This document shows, piece after piece, positions 1 through 11,895 of a stretch of DNA of 64,000 bases. A program made the translations under genes and the position numbers. The notes beneath the pieces are model-generated. The model was given only the letters and a program-made list of their open reading frames with translations. It was not told where the DNA came from and did not search any database. The stretch is from Tomocerus qinae (Eukaryota > Arthropoda > Collembola > Entomobryomorpha > Tomoceridae). Location of the stretch: NCBI GenBank assembly GCA_020055645.1, contig CM034547.1:4712001-4776000 (forward strand), read 5' to 3'. How positions within the stretch are numbered: position 1 is the stretch's first letter; every line of letters begins with the position of its first letter.

Positions 1-3000
1 TGCAAAGTTCACTCATCTATTTGACAACCACACCACCGTCATTTTTGCTACTTTCATGTCCTTTTGGAGTAAGTGTTGACAAAACGAATACAAAATATTT
101 ATTTTTCAGCGTTTAAATTTAATTTATTTGACTAGGTGCACTTTTCCTTGAATACTGGAAGCGCTATATTGCTACATTGACTTATCATTGGGATTTGACT
201 GGATTTGACATTCGAGATCAACACCCACGACCTGAATATCTCGCTAGATTGAAACATGTCAAGAGAACCAAAGTAAATCCTGTAACTCGTGTTCCTGAAC
301 CTTTGGTGTCCTTTTTCAGACACAAATTGCCGTACATGTTTGTCAGCTTTTCTACTGTTGTCTTGATGGTGAGATTTATCTTTGAATTTAAAAATATCGG
401 AAAGAAAATACTTCTTCCCAGTAAATAGTTATTATTAATGATAAATGCGAGATTTTCTAATTAAGTCAATTAACTTGGGGAAAAAATATTTTGGCGAACT
501 TTCAAATTGATTTAAAAAATTCCACTTAATTTCATAATTTATTGCATAATTTTAGGTGTTCTTGGCTGCAGCTGCTGTAGTCGCAGTGATGGTCTATCGT
601 CTTGCCGTCAAACTTGCCTTCAGTAGAATTGCTAACGAAAATCCAGATGCGCAAAGTTTAGGCATCTTTGTTGTCAATATCACAGCTGCCATGATAAATC
701 TTATTTTTATTTTATTTTTTAACTGGGTGAGTAAGCAAGTAATTTTAATATTGACAAGGGGGATAGTTTATTGTGGTATTTACTAATTTTTTTAATGATG
801 TGTTTGTAAAGTTGTACGAAGGGGTGGCAGAAAAATTAACAGAGATGGAAACACATCGAACACAATTGGAGTTTGATGACAGTTACGCTTTCAAGATTTA
901 TTTGCTCAAGTTCGTCAACTATTACTCGTCAATTATCTATATTGCATTTTTCAAGGGAATTTTTGTGGGATCTCCCGCAAAATTCATCAAACTATTTGGT
1001 CAATGGCGGCAGGAGGAGGTTTGATTTTACAATTTACAGTTCAAAGAGGCGTTATTTATTTATTTAAAATGCGTTATTGATTTTAGTGCAAGATTGGATG
1101 CATGCCAGAACTGTGCATCCAGCTGGCAGTCGTTATGGTCGGGAAACAATTAGCCAATGCAATTTTTGAAATATTTTGGCCGTAAGCAGAGAATTAGTTT
1201 TATGTAAAAGATTAATTAAGATGTTTGATGGTTTTGTGTTAACTTGGATGCTATTTCCTTAAAAGGACCATGAGAAATTGGAGAAACACCTCGCAGGAGA
1301 CAGAAGTGTCTGAAGACGCCGTTGACGAAAAACAGTGGTTAAAAGACTTTGATTTGACCAGTTGGAACAAACGATCTCTGGTCGACGAATACTTAGAAAT
1401 GGGTCAGTTAGTTTTAATGTGACTTGTTTTCAATATATATATTTATAAATTGTTGAAATACCAATTTTTGATCAAAACTATTTTTGCAGTGATTCAATAT
1501 GGATTCGTGACAATTTTTGTTGCTGCATTTCCCCTGGCTCCATTTTTTGCATTGCTGAATAACATTTTGGAAGTGAGAGTGGACGCTAAGAAAGTTCTCA
1601 AATTTTATAAGCGTCCCGTACCAATGCGTGTTAAAAACATCGGTGTATGGTACCCTATCATGGAATTCATTGGAAAGCTAGCAGTTTTATCAAATGTACG
1701 ATTTTTAATTCCGAATTCGAAATTCGGAAATATCAAATTAATGAAAACTATTTTGAATAGGCTTTTATAATAGCGATTACATCAAAATTTATACCAAAAT
1801 TGGTATATCGCTTTGGACTCTTTGAAACTGACGACCCTCGCTATGGGACACTCGAAGGGTTCTTGGAACATTCTCTTGCCACATTCAACACATCGGAACT
1901 TGAGTCTCCTCCTTTGGTCCACGTTATGAAGAGGAACTATGACTCATGCCGGTACTAATTATTAATTTAATTATAGAATAATAATTTGAAAAAATAATTT
2001 AAATCGCCATTTTTTAGATATCCAACTTACCGGTATGGACAACTGGCGGATCCCGATTTAAAATATAAGCCAAATGAATTCTATTGGCGAGTGTGGCTAG
2101 CACGAGTGATTTTTATTCTCGTTTTTGAGGTTAGTCTGCACTTAATTATGCAGAATTGTAAAAAACAATATTTCGGGAATAATTATTTATATTAATATTG
2201 TTTATTTTTAGAATGTCGTAGCAAGTTTGGTACTTATCATAAGGTGGATGGTCCCTGATATATCTCAAACGTTGAAAGATAAGATACACAGAGAAGAATA
2301 TTCGATAAATGAATTTATTATCCAGCACGAATTAAATAGAATGAAAGAGAGTAAGAAGTGCGGAAGCAACGGGAGCACACTCACCTTAAAATCTTTGTCC
2401 TCTGAGAGCGTTTTTGTTAAGAATTTAAACACCGAGAACATGGTACAACAAAAACTCAGTAGAGCCAATTTGGAAAACGGTGAACTGGTCACAGACAATT
2501 TACAAAAAGCCGGAAAAAGTATTAATGGGGATGATTTGGTAAATGCAGATGAACGACAAAGCATAAGTAACCGGGAAAGTACATTCGTCTCCTATCAAGA
2601 CGACTTTGAGAATGAAGAACCCGAAGAAACTGAAAACGCGGACCAAGAAGAAGTTAAAGATGTCGAAGAAACACCAAACGAAGAGCAAGAAGTCGAAGTT
2701 AACGAAGAAGAACCTGAAAATCCAGAAACAGAGGAAACAATAGAAGTAGAAAATGCGGATGCACCAGAAAAGGAAGAAGAAACTGAAGAAGTAGTCGATG
2801 ACCCTCAGGAAGGCGACGGAGGCGATGAAAAACCCGAAAATGAGGAAGAAAATAAGACCGAAGAGACAGAAAATACAGAAAACGTGGAGGAAAGTGAAAA
2901 AGTAGAGGAAACAGCAGAAGAAAATGAAGAAACAGAGGAACCAGCTGAAGAGAATCCAGAAGTCAGTGAAGAACAAGAGGCAGAGGAACCAACAGAAGAA

Positions 3001-3288
3001 AACGAGGCAGAGGGAGCAGTTGATGAAAAGGAGGCTGAAGAACCAACTGAAGAAAACGCTGATGAAAATGAAAATGTGGAGGCTGAACCAGCTGATGAAA
3101 ACGCTGGAGATGAAGAAGAGAAAGAGGAGCCAGCTGAAGAAAACACAGAGGAAAAAGAGGCGCCAACGGAAGAAAGCCCTGACGGAAAAGACGAGCCTGA
3201 AACTCCACAAGAAGACACCGGAGAAGGTGGAGAACCAGAAAAGGGGAACGATGATGCAGAAACGCAAACGAAAATCAAAACTGAATAA
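1..3288 (+). CDS. Anoctamin (TMEM16 family), 3' part, with long acidic C-terminal tail
   Basis: The window opens inside this gene. Coding exons by splice sites and frame: 1-68, 136-368, 556-726, 812-1018, 1087-1181, 1267-1401, 1490-1695, 1761-1951, 2018-2129, 2212-3288. Family landmarks in order are HLFDNHTTVIFA, NYYSSIIYIAFFKG, PELCIQLAVVMVGKQ, EYLEMVIQYGFVTIF and NNILEVRVDAKK. Anoctamins are multi-pass membrane proteins acting as Ca2+-activated chloride channels or lipid scramblases. The acidic residues of the TM6-TM8 Ca2+ site seem present (E of PELCIQ, two E of EYLEM, E and D of LEVRVDA), so it is probably Ca2+-responsive. After the last membrane helix (about 2212-2260) come some 340 residues, of which roughly the last 230 are Glu-dominated low complexity. 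That is far longer and more acidic than usual in the family. A poly(A) signal AATAAA lies at 3303-3308. Whether it is a channel or a scramblase, and which subfamily, cannot be told here. Confidence 0.96.
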
Positions 3289-3302
3289 TACTTTAAACAA
3301 CC

Positions 3303-3308
3303 AATAAA
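3303..3308 (+). terminator. Poly(A) signal of the anoctamin gene
   Basis: AATAAA lies 15 bases after the stop codon, giving a very short 3' UTR. Confidence 0.6.
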
Positions 3309-3529
3309 ATTGCCATTCAAGTATTACTATTATTAATTTTTAACTAATTTTAAATTATTCTGTACTAATCTATACTGTTTGTTTAATTTCGACGTTTTTT
3401 AAGAATGACATTATTTACCGTTTTTAAAGGAGTTTATTTAATTTTATGACATGAAATAAAACCTAGTTTATTGTATTCTCTATCTCGACGTCCGCGTCCT
3501 TTAAAGGAAATAGTAATTTCATCAATATC

Positions 3530-3535
3530 TTTATT
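3530..3535 (-). terminator. Possible poly(A) signal for the minus-strand GTPase-MACPF gene
   Basis: AATAAA on the minus strand, about 90 bases after the stop codon at 3625. Confidence 0.4.
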
Positions 3536-3624
3536 AATACTTAAAAGTACATGTAATATTATTAGAAGAGCACTTTTCTTACTCTGAACAGAAGGGTAGC
3601 CATTAAGAGGGAGGTAATAAAAGG

Positions 3625-6600
3625 TTAATATTTAATTCCCCATGACATTTGACACCCACCGCCCCTTTTATCCGTGTCATCTCTGTAGTAGGAAGTCCAG
3701 GTGTTTGCCTGAGCACAGAAAGTGCCTCCTCCATGGCCATTATTGCACTGACCTCCATTTCCATCAGCATACCAGTTGAAACAAAAAGTGACTCTAAGGA
3801 GCCATGCTGGAGAATCTTGTGGGACTTGGAGCATCCAGGACATCTGACATCCCCCGCCTCTCTTGTCTGTATCGTCCCGGTAAAAGGATGTATATTGTCC
3901 AATGGAAGAACAAGTCTGACCTGACCCTTCACCCCAATTGCACTGCCCGCGATTTCCGTCTGCGTACCACTGAAATAATAATTAATTCTTAATTTTATTT
4001 CATTTCCAGATTTGAGTCATTTATTATGATAGAAAACCTTATAACAAATACGAATTCCAGCGACTGCCCACGAAGGAGCATTGGGGGACATTAGACCCCA
4101 CCTAATTTGACATCCCCCACCTCTCCTGTCCGTGTCATCTCGATAGTAAGGTGTCATTTGATTCACTGGAGCACACAGGCGACGAGAACTACCAGCACAT
4201 TGACCTCCATTTCCATCGGGGAACCATTCGAAGCAAAGTGTTGATGTTGTAAACCATTCTAAGATGTTCCCATAAAGTTATCAACGACTAGGATCATTTT
4301 TTATAAGTTTGACAGCAAAAATATGAAGTTAGGTTAGATACTGTTTAAATCGTCATGCTCTGAATTCAAGATAAAATAATTAGTTAAGGGTGGGTAATAG
4401 CGGGGCAACTTGAACATACACTTTGTGTATTACTTAGGATTGGAGTATAGCTCGTATTTATTTATCAGCATTCTTCAAAATTTCCAAAAAGTGGCGTAAG
4501 GTGAATACCTAGGACTTGATGCTCCGAAATGTTACAAAAATGTAACACGTTTTGAATTAAAGAATTAGCTGATGAACATGATTTACCGCCAACGCTTGCA
4601 AAGCTTTTCACATTTTCTGAGCTACAAGTCCGAGCTATTCACCTTCCGCCACTTTTTGGAAATTTTGAAGAATTTTGATAAATAAATACGGGATATACTC
4701 TAATTCTAAGTAATACACACAAAGTGTATGCTCAAGTTACCCCGCTATTAACCACTCTTAAACTATGTATATTTACGTCCATCGAAAAAACATTTTATTC
4801 CATTCATATTTCTGAAATCGCTATAATTAAAATTCGGCAAAAATTCAAATTGGGCATTTGAACTCTAACCATTCATTTCTATTGAATTCATTAAGTTACA
4901 TAACCCTAAAATGCCAAAAATGCCAGTTAGGAATGGTAAATATTTCCAAGATTATTAATACCACAGACCATTACATTGTCGGCCGTTGCAAGTGTTGAGC
5001 TGCCCTTGCAAGCTTAATTCGTTGCTTTGCAAAACATTAACTTTTGATTGGGTTGTAGCTACAATTAGCTTGAGTTCCTGGATATGGCTTCTTTCAATTT
5101 CCAATTCTTTTTTAAATCCAGTTGAGGATATTTGGCATCCTTGAATATCTTTTAGCAGAGACAGACTTGTCGACTTTTCACCTGCCAAATTAATATTCGC
5201 CTCTCCCAGAAGTTGTTTTGTTTTACTGAGTTCTTGCGACACTTCCATAGTGCTGCTTTCCAGCTGAGATTTTTCTAATTGCATTTTCTCTATCATGTTC
5301 GTCAAAGTTGACTTCTCTGTGACACAGGTCGATTTTTCATTGGTGATTGAATCCATCCGAATTATTAGCTCAGCATTTTCTTTCTTGAGGGTTTCCTCAG
5401 TAGAAATTGAAATATCTTCAAGTTGTTCTTTAAAGAAAAAATTAATCGCCTTTTCCATTTTGTCGGCCAGTAAACCAAAATTTGAAGTCCGTAGTAGTTC
5501 TGTTGTAGATTTAAGTTTGAGATCGTTTTGAAGAATCGTTGGCCGAATATGAACAGAATCTTTCCAGGAATTGAACATTGATTTTTTTCCGCCACCAAAA
5601 AATACATTCGCATTTTCGGAGTAAAGATGTTGATCCCCTCCAGATATTTTTAGCCGCGTCGCATTATTGAAATCCAAAGGAGGGATATCACTATCTCCAC
5701 TTTTGATATTACTGGCGATTTCGTTCAAGTCTAAAGAATTGTATAAATTATCTTGAAATAAAAACTCAATGGATCCTCCTCCATAAGAATTGTGAACTAT
5801 ATGGGTACCATACATTTTCAAAAATCGATCCCAATTTCTAATAGAATTAAGGGAGGTAGCATTAAAATCTTGCAGATCTTTCAGTATAGAAATAAATGCT
5901 GAACTGAATTCAGCGTTACCCAATTCGAATTTCAAAGTGCGAAATTCAATGTATAAAGATGGGTATGCATTTCTACTGCGGATATTAAATCCTGGTTTTA
6001 AATTTCCCGCAAAATTACTAGAACTGTAAAAGGCATTTTCAATTCCTAGCATAAAAGCACGATGTTTCAGATATTCGTTCTCGGTCTCAAACAGTGTACA
6101 AAATGTTTTTTTGTAAGAATTCACAGTAGTAATTACTCCAGACGGCGAAAAATATCCTAACTCGGTTATAATATGTCTTGGTGAGGACTTTATTATTTCG
6201 AAGGGAGTAGAGGTCAAAGTATCATCTTGAATAATGTCGAAACCATTGCCTAACAGAGTGTCAAACGGCAAAGTCGGCATTTTGATTCCAAAAGACTCTT
6301 TAAGAATGACTGCAATCTCATTTGCTCTTCCTATACTTCGAAACAAAGCTGCAATATCTGCATCAGTTTTTGGAATATCAGATAATTTTGTAATGAAGCG
6401 TAAATGGAGTGCTTTCTGAAGATAAACTAAAGTATCTGAGGGGAAATTTTCTTTTCCGGGTAAGTTATTCCAAGTCTGGTTCAGTTTCATTGATATTTCC
6501 GTTTCTTCTGTTTTAATATTTGCTGCAGTAAGAAATTGCAACATTTTTAAACTCCTTGAATCTTCTTTTGGTAGAAGAGAAAATTGGGAAACCAATTTTA

Positions 6601-7419
6601 CTGTTTTTGACAAAGATGAATTCCAAGAACATGTCCGAGACCAAAAGTTTTGTTTGGTGCTATTTATTAAAATTTGTTTAATCGATTCGCACAAATTGTA
6701 AGGGTAGACTTCACCATTTGGCAACTGATAGCCCAACTCTACTCTGTCTAGTTCTTGATCTTCTCCTTTGTTTTCTCCGACGACAATTCGAATTGGAGAT
6801 GGAAACAGCGTGTGATCTTTGATCGTCTTCTCTATCCTCGCCTTCTTCCCAGCCGGACTACTCGTGTCGTTTTCGTCAGCTCCCATTAAATGCGTGAGGA
6901 GGAAAACCACGTTGTTACCTTCAATGATCTTTTCCCGAAGTAAACTTAGCCCTCTTAGCATTTTCACAAACTTCGAACTTTCGCCAGAAAATCGGTTATC
7001 GTCAAATCGGGCGCATACTAATACAACCACATCAGGAGTTCGATAACTCAGTTCTTTCTCTTCTAAATATTTTTCCAAAGTTGCCAAAAATTGGGCATCG
7101 TTTTCTAGCCCTCCTGTGTCTTCCATCCCTGGAGTGTCAATGATTCTTAATTCTCTAGAATCATCTATCAGTTTAACGCTGTATTCCTGTATCTCAAAGG
7201 TCGTTGACTCTGAATTCCCCTCTGGAGCTATCGATGTGTTAAAAAGGACGTTTATCTATCAAATAAAACAGCTGATTAAAATAATATAGTTTTCTGAAAA
7301 CAGTAAATAACTAAATATACACGTTAAATTTTAATTACGGTGGTCGATTTCCCACATCCAGACAAACCAACAAACAAAACGTAAATTCGATCTTCACTAC
7401 TATCTTCGTCATTGCTAAC
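3625..7419 (-). CDS. AIG1-type GTPase / MACPF / coiled-coil protein, probably with C-terminal Cys-rich repeats
   Basis: Exon 7419-7339 carries a P-loop (GLSGCGKSTT) and splices in phase to 7255. The large exon supplies the G3 motif (IDTPGMEDT) and an AIG1/GIMAP-like core (VVVLVCARFDD, VVFLLTH). From about 6250 to 5400 follows a MACPF domain with the signature YGTH (5812-5801), a Gly-Gly-Gly and IEF. About 160 residues of coiled coil follow. The large exon can stop at 4955. A donor after 4969 joins in frame to 4258, leading to exons 4258-4038 and 3969-3625. These encode three repeats of WY/FxDGNxGQC plus RDDTDxRGGGCQ, ending at 3625. MACPF domains oligomerise and insert into membranes; AIG1 GTPases assemble on membranes. 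A nucleotide-controlled pore-forming or defence role is inference. The first exon upstream of 7419 was not found. If the 4969-4258 splice is not used, the repeats are a separate gene. Confidence 0.8.
4384..4761. mobile_element. piggyBac-like MITE, copy 1 (TTAA target site)
   Basis: Both ends are flanked by TTAA. The termini are GGGTGG and CCACTC, and the arms (GTAATAGCGGGGCAACTTGA and its complement) fold back over most of the length. A second copy with the same ends is at 52144-52518. No transposase is present, so it is non-autonomous. It lies in the proposed intron between the MACPF exon and the Cys-rich repeat exons. Confidence 0.85.
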
Positions 7420-8375
7420 CTACAGTAAATAAAGAATTTAAACTTTTTTGGTGCAAAACGGAGTAACGTAAGCGTATAGGTTGAATTTTTTACACTTATA
7501 ATGCAATCTACAAAATGCAAGTTCAGCCCTACAAACCACAATGTACCTTATTTAGACTTATACCCGGTACACCGTTTGTTTGTAAAGAGGCGGTGTCTTT
7601 TACTGTAACTGTAATAGATAAGAATATTGGAAGTGCAATTAATTTTAACAATTCCATTTTAGAATTTAAAGCAGGCACATTTACAATCGGTATTTTAGAA
7701 TAATTCTTGACCTTCTACTTCAAGCAGAAATGATATCTCATTGAAGTTGCTCTCAATCAAGGTTCTTACATAAGCTGTTGACTGTTGAACGGAGCTTGGG
7801 ATATAACATCGTACTATATATCTATATATAAGTAAGTAGGTACTACATGTGTCACGGCCTACGACATATGCATTCTGGCTTAAAAAGCAGTTAATGCTTT
7901 TTTAAGCATAGCAAGAATATTATCTACCATCTATACAAATAATCACTCTTATTCCAAGAAACTCTATTGACTAATACATATTATTTATAATTAAGCATTT
8001 GGTTATGTTATGAACCTTTTTCCACCACAATTTCGCCCATGGATCTCGTATAGAGCTTGCAAGGACAATTACCTAATAGGCGTAAACATAGTATGATTTG
8101 ATTGTAATAATATGAGAATCCATAACGAATTTCAAGACTGGTTCGTTTTATTTTAAATTGAATTGGGACAATGATGTAGTATCAGTATATAAGCATAGAG
8201 TTCTGAAACAGTTCTGTTGTAAATTATTATAGTAATTAGAATTATAGAACTAGAATAATGATAAATAATAATAAGTGTATAGTAATTTATTAAATGCCAA
8301 TATTGTAAATTGTAATGACTGGGTTAATGTATTATAATAACATTCGGAGAAATGTATAATAAACTATATTCCCAG
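7420..8375. other. Intergenic, no gene seen
   Basis: AT-rich spacer between two minus-strand genes. The unseen first exon of the GTPase-MACPF gene should lie here or further up. Short open frames such as 7515-7703 have no family resemblance or splice support. Confidence 0.5.
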
Positions 8376-9163
8376 TTAGGTATTGATATCAACTGCCCAT
8401 AACTGCTTTTGGTCTTTTGAATTGCAAGGACCTGTGGTAACACCAACTCCATTATTTGGGGCACTCATGCACTTACGAGAAGTGACGTGGACAAGTTGAT
8501 GCAAATTGCGATCCGCGAATATCTTTTTCATTTCCCAATGGGAATTTCTGGAATTGCAACTGGCCACTGAAGCATAAACTCCTCCTCTTTCAGGAATAAG
8601 ACAACCAGCAACACCGTGTGGTTTATTTTCCGGGCGAAATGCTTGTGAAAGTTGAATATGGGTGGATCCTTTAATCTTGGCTACCTCCAATTTCCACGGG
8701 TTCCTCCTCCTATACACACAAAAGAAAGATTTATTGATAATATCAAAAAGCTTATAAAATGCCAAATATTGACTTTATTTAAGTTATAATATTTAATGGA
8801 CCTGCATCGATTGCAAAAAAATTTAAATTTTCTTGAATTGTATTTGTAAATTATTATGATTACTCACTTGCCATAGACACAAGGTTCGATGATGATCTGA
8901 TAACTTTGGTTATCCCCTGAAGAATCTCTTGTAAGACATTGTGAAACATCAGAAGAAGGTCTGAAAGCCAAACTCTTATAAAATTCTGACTCTCTAGAAG
9001 GACGTGAACGTGTACGGTTTTGAGTCAGCGCTCTATATTTACTGAATGCCTGGCCATAGCTTTTATATGCTACCGAGTCGTGAATACTCGCAAAGGCCAA
9101 AATCACTGCCAAAAAAATAATATTCGCAACTGCCATTTTTAGAGCCTTAATAAAATCAAACAT
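8376..9163 (-). CDS. Small secreted beta-trefoil (ricin-B-like) candidate
   Basis: Two exons, 9163-8868 and 8709-8376, join in phase (GTGAGTA donor, TATAG acceptor) to give 209 residues. The N-terminus is a signal peptide (AVANIIFLAVILAFAS, ending near SVA). The mature part has three similar Cys-bounded segments: CLTRD...EPC, GCLIPERGG...SC and KCMSAPNNG...GPC. The last is followed by KQLWAVD, resembling the QxW motif of ricin-type beta-trefoil lectins. Carbohydrate binding outside the cell is therefore plausible but not shown. Translation may start at the second Met, ten codons in, which gives a more typical signal peptide. It could equally be a lineage-specific secreted protein with a chance QxW. 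Confidence 0.65.
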
Positions 9164-10681
9164 GCAGAGCAGTGTGAAAGGGTCACAATCAAAATGTTTA
9201 TGGACATGGAAAACGCACGATAAATATTTTTTCTAATGCGGTTGTGGCGGATCTAATATTAGTTTTAGGTAATTTTATGTTATGGTCATGGTGGATCGTG
9301 TATGGGGTCAGTGTGGTCAGTGGTTATCAACTTCCTTTGGGAATAATTGATGAAGTAATATATTAAAGTAGAAAATAGTTACAAATAGCATTATTATTAT
9401 TTATCTGTAATTCCTAATACGTAAAATAAAATTACTGCTAGCTTTAAATAAACATTACCTAAATTATCTTGTTACAATCCGTAGTAATAGAAAGCTAGCC
9501 TACGACTGACTAGCAATTAATTGGGGAGAATTTCGGGTAGCAATATTCTCACCACTCAGAATGAGGGAGGGAGGAGTTATTTAGTGTTAAATGTCCCAGT
9601 TTTGATGATTTATTAAATTGAACAAAAACTGGACCATTCGGCATTTCTCTACAATTTCCTTCCTTAGACTTTTATATTTTTGCTTCAAATAACTAATGGT
9701 AAATTTAATTATGCCTACCATTACCCGTGTAAGTGTGTCAAGGAGAAACTCTACAACTGTACAAAATTATCTCTATATTATAACCACAGAAAAGATAAAG
9801 CAATAATTTAAAAGAATCTAACAAAACCATTTACAGAATCACAAGCTAACGGCTTTTCTTTTGTTTGCCTTATTTAAAATTTAAACTTTGCACGCAAAGA
9901 AAATATTTAGGTCAAGTATTTGGTTTCGATTGCTCTCAACTTTGCATAGAGTCATAAGGGCCTGGTCGTAATAATAATACAAAATCATGAAATGAATATT
10001 TCATGCCAATATGAAGCAGTCTAGTCAACTAAAGTATTTTTCTTTAAGTACCTAACACATCTTAATTTCTTTATTTTATGGAACAGTTTTTACTAGCTTA
10101 TATATGCACCTATACTTCGAAAGTCCGCAGATTTGTTTTTGAAAGAAGAATAACGCCATTTAAATTCTCTAACTCTATAATAAATTTACATAACATCCAC
10201 CATTAACTTTAACATTAACTAACATTCTGTTATTAAACAATATCATTTTGTGTGATGAGTATTATTGCTTATTTTGTTATGTATACCATACATTTTCTAA
10301 TAACGGGTTAATGCTTAATGTTATTATTTGAATCGTAAACGTTTCTCACTGCCCGCCCAAACCATTAACTGAACTGAAGACAGTTTTATCAGTAATTCGC
10401 AGCTCGGTGAATATGTTATATTACATTTTTCTACATAATCAGAGTAAACTACAACTCAATATTATTATGTATTCCACCATACTACATTAAATCTTAAAAT
10501 TTTAAAATATGTGAAATAATTTTACACAATCCATTTTGTTACTGTTGCAAAATCCATTTGTGTTAGCTTATACTGTGTCATTTTTGGCAAATCTTAGTTG
10601 AGTGGGAATATAGGAACGCTACTGATTATCCAGACACACATCTTGACGCACATTAGTTGGCAACTACTAAAATCAAAAAAT
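9164..10681. other. Intergenic, no gene seen
   Basis: AT-rich non-coding DNA without long open frames or recognisable repeats. Confidence 0.5.
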
Positions 10682-11670
10682 ATGATATGGAAAATTATCA
10701 TAATCATATTAGTTCTGATGCATCAGATCTTCACTTGAGGAGAAAAATATCCCAATGAACAATTTTCGTCTGATATTTACATCATAAACGAAATTATGAA
10801 TTTTTTTGTTGAAAAGTGTAGCGTGTCCATTTATTATGAAAGTGAACATTCATTTATTCCTTTTAATATGCATAGTGTGCCGATATCCCTAAGGTGTAAT
10901 CAAAACGGAACGGACGCATTTGAGTTTTCTATTCCAAATAACTTGCGAAAGTGGATTTTTCAGCAAATAGATATAAATATTATCTTTACAAATAGAAGCG
11001 TTTTGAATGTCATCAAATTTGAGAAGGCAACTGTCGCTGTCATCACAAATCATTCAAGAAAATATTATTGTTCAGAGAATTTAGATTATGTCATTATGAC
11101 CCAACAATATCTCTACTACAGCTACAACGATATTCTTAGAATAAATAAATTGTTTTCTTCGCAAAATTTAGAAATCCCAATCGAAAGCCCATTAGAATTT
11201 AATAAAATGCCATTATTTTGCTTTATTATTAATCTTGCAAAAATACAGCATTCATTGCTCCTACAAATTGGCTAGATATTTATGAAAAATATTTATTCCA
11301 TAATGTGAACTACGTAAGAGGGAAAAGGGATCTATTATCTAATCAAATTGTCTATGAAATCCCATATTCATGTTTTCAAAACTATATAAATTTTAAATTG
11401 CAAAACATAATGAGTTCTGGAATATTTTGGTTGTTTGAAACCTGGAATAGCATTTATGATGAAAAGGAAATCCGAAAATCAATGAACAATTATTCAAACT
11501 TTAAAAATTTTACCACGAAGAAACAAAAGATAAGGAGCTTAAATATTTTATCTTTGTTTTACATTTACCTGATGATCAATACGTTTTGTTTAGCAATTTT
11601 TATATCAGAAATCTTAATAAGTGCTATTATTATGAAAACCACACTTTGGACTAGGTTTCTCTCGCATTGA
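10682..11670 (+). pseudogene. Ionotropic-receptor-like (IR) pseudogene, intronless
   Basis: One frame starts at 10682 with a signal-peptide-like stretch (MIWKIIIIILVLMHQ). It is cut by an in-frame TGA at 10736, then resumes and stays open to 11275 (IINEIMNFFVEKCSVSIYY). Near the A-run at about 11238-11243 the continuation shifts to another frame (APTNWLDIYEKYLF...) and runs to 11670. The end looks like the S2 lobe plus last membrane helix of an IR (SGIFWLFETWNS; SLFYIYLMINTFCLAIFISE). At about 330 codons it is half the usual IR length, with the first two membrane helices and pore apparently missing. Two lesions plus the short length point to decay. The IR assignment rests on pattern resemblance and is moderate. 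Confidence 0.55.
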
Positions 11671-11742
11671 AAAGAAACTATTATGGTATTAGGTCTGTGA
11701 AGGGTTTCTGAAGCTGTTTGTTCTACTCCCCAACCCAACGTG

Positions 11743-11895
11743 CCAACGTATCTAGAAATTTGTTCAAGGGGGGGCGGAAACAAAAATTATACCAACGCGA
11801 AAAATTTTTGCAATTTTAGGCCATTTTTGAGAAAAAAATCCTTTTTTTCTCGGGGGGCGCTGCGCCCCCCCCGCCCCCTACTAAATACGTGCTTG
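11743..11895. mobile_element. Short G-tract/C-tract inverted repeat element, copy 1
   Basis: The left end reads CCAACGTATCTAGAAATTTG followed by a G run; the right end is a C run then AATACGTGCTTG. A sister copy lies at 45637-45801 with ends CAAGCACGTAT and ATACGTGCTTG. It is about 150-165 bp, non-coding, probably a MITE. Confidence 0.6.

Noticed and set aside
2500..3320. Several overlapping Phe/Leu-, Ser- and Arg/Lys-rich frames over the acidic tail
   Set aside because: Shadows of the GAA-rich repeat of the anoctamin exon in other frames and strands.
7515..7703. Small plus-strand open frame upstream of the GTPase-MACPF gene
   Set aside because: No splice partner, no recognisable domain, and AT-rich codon use typical of chance frames.
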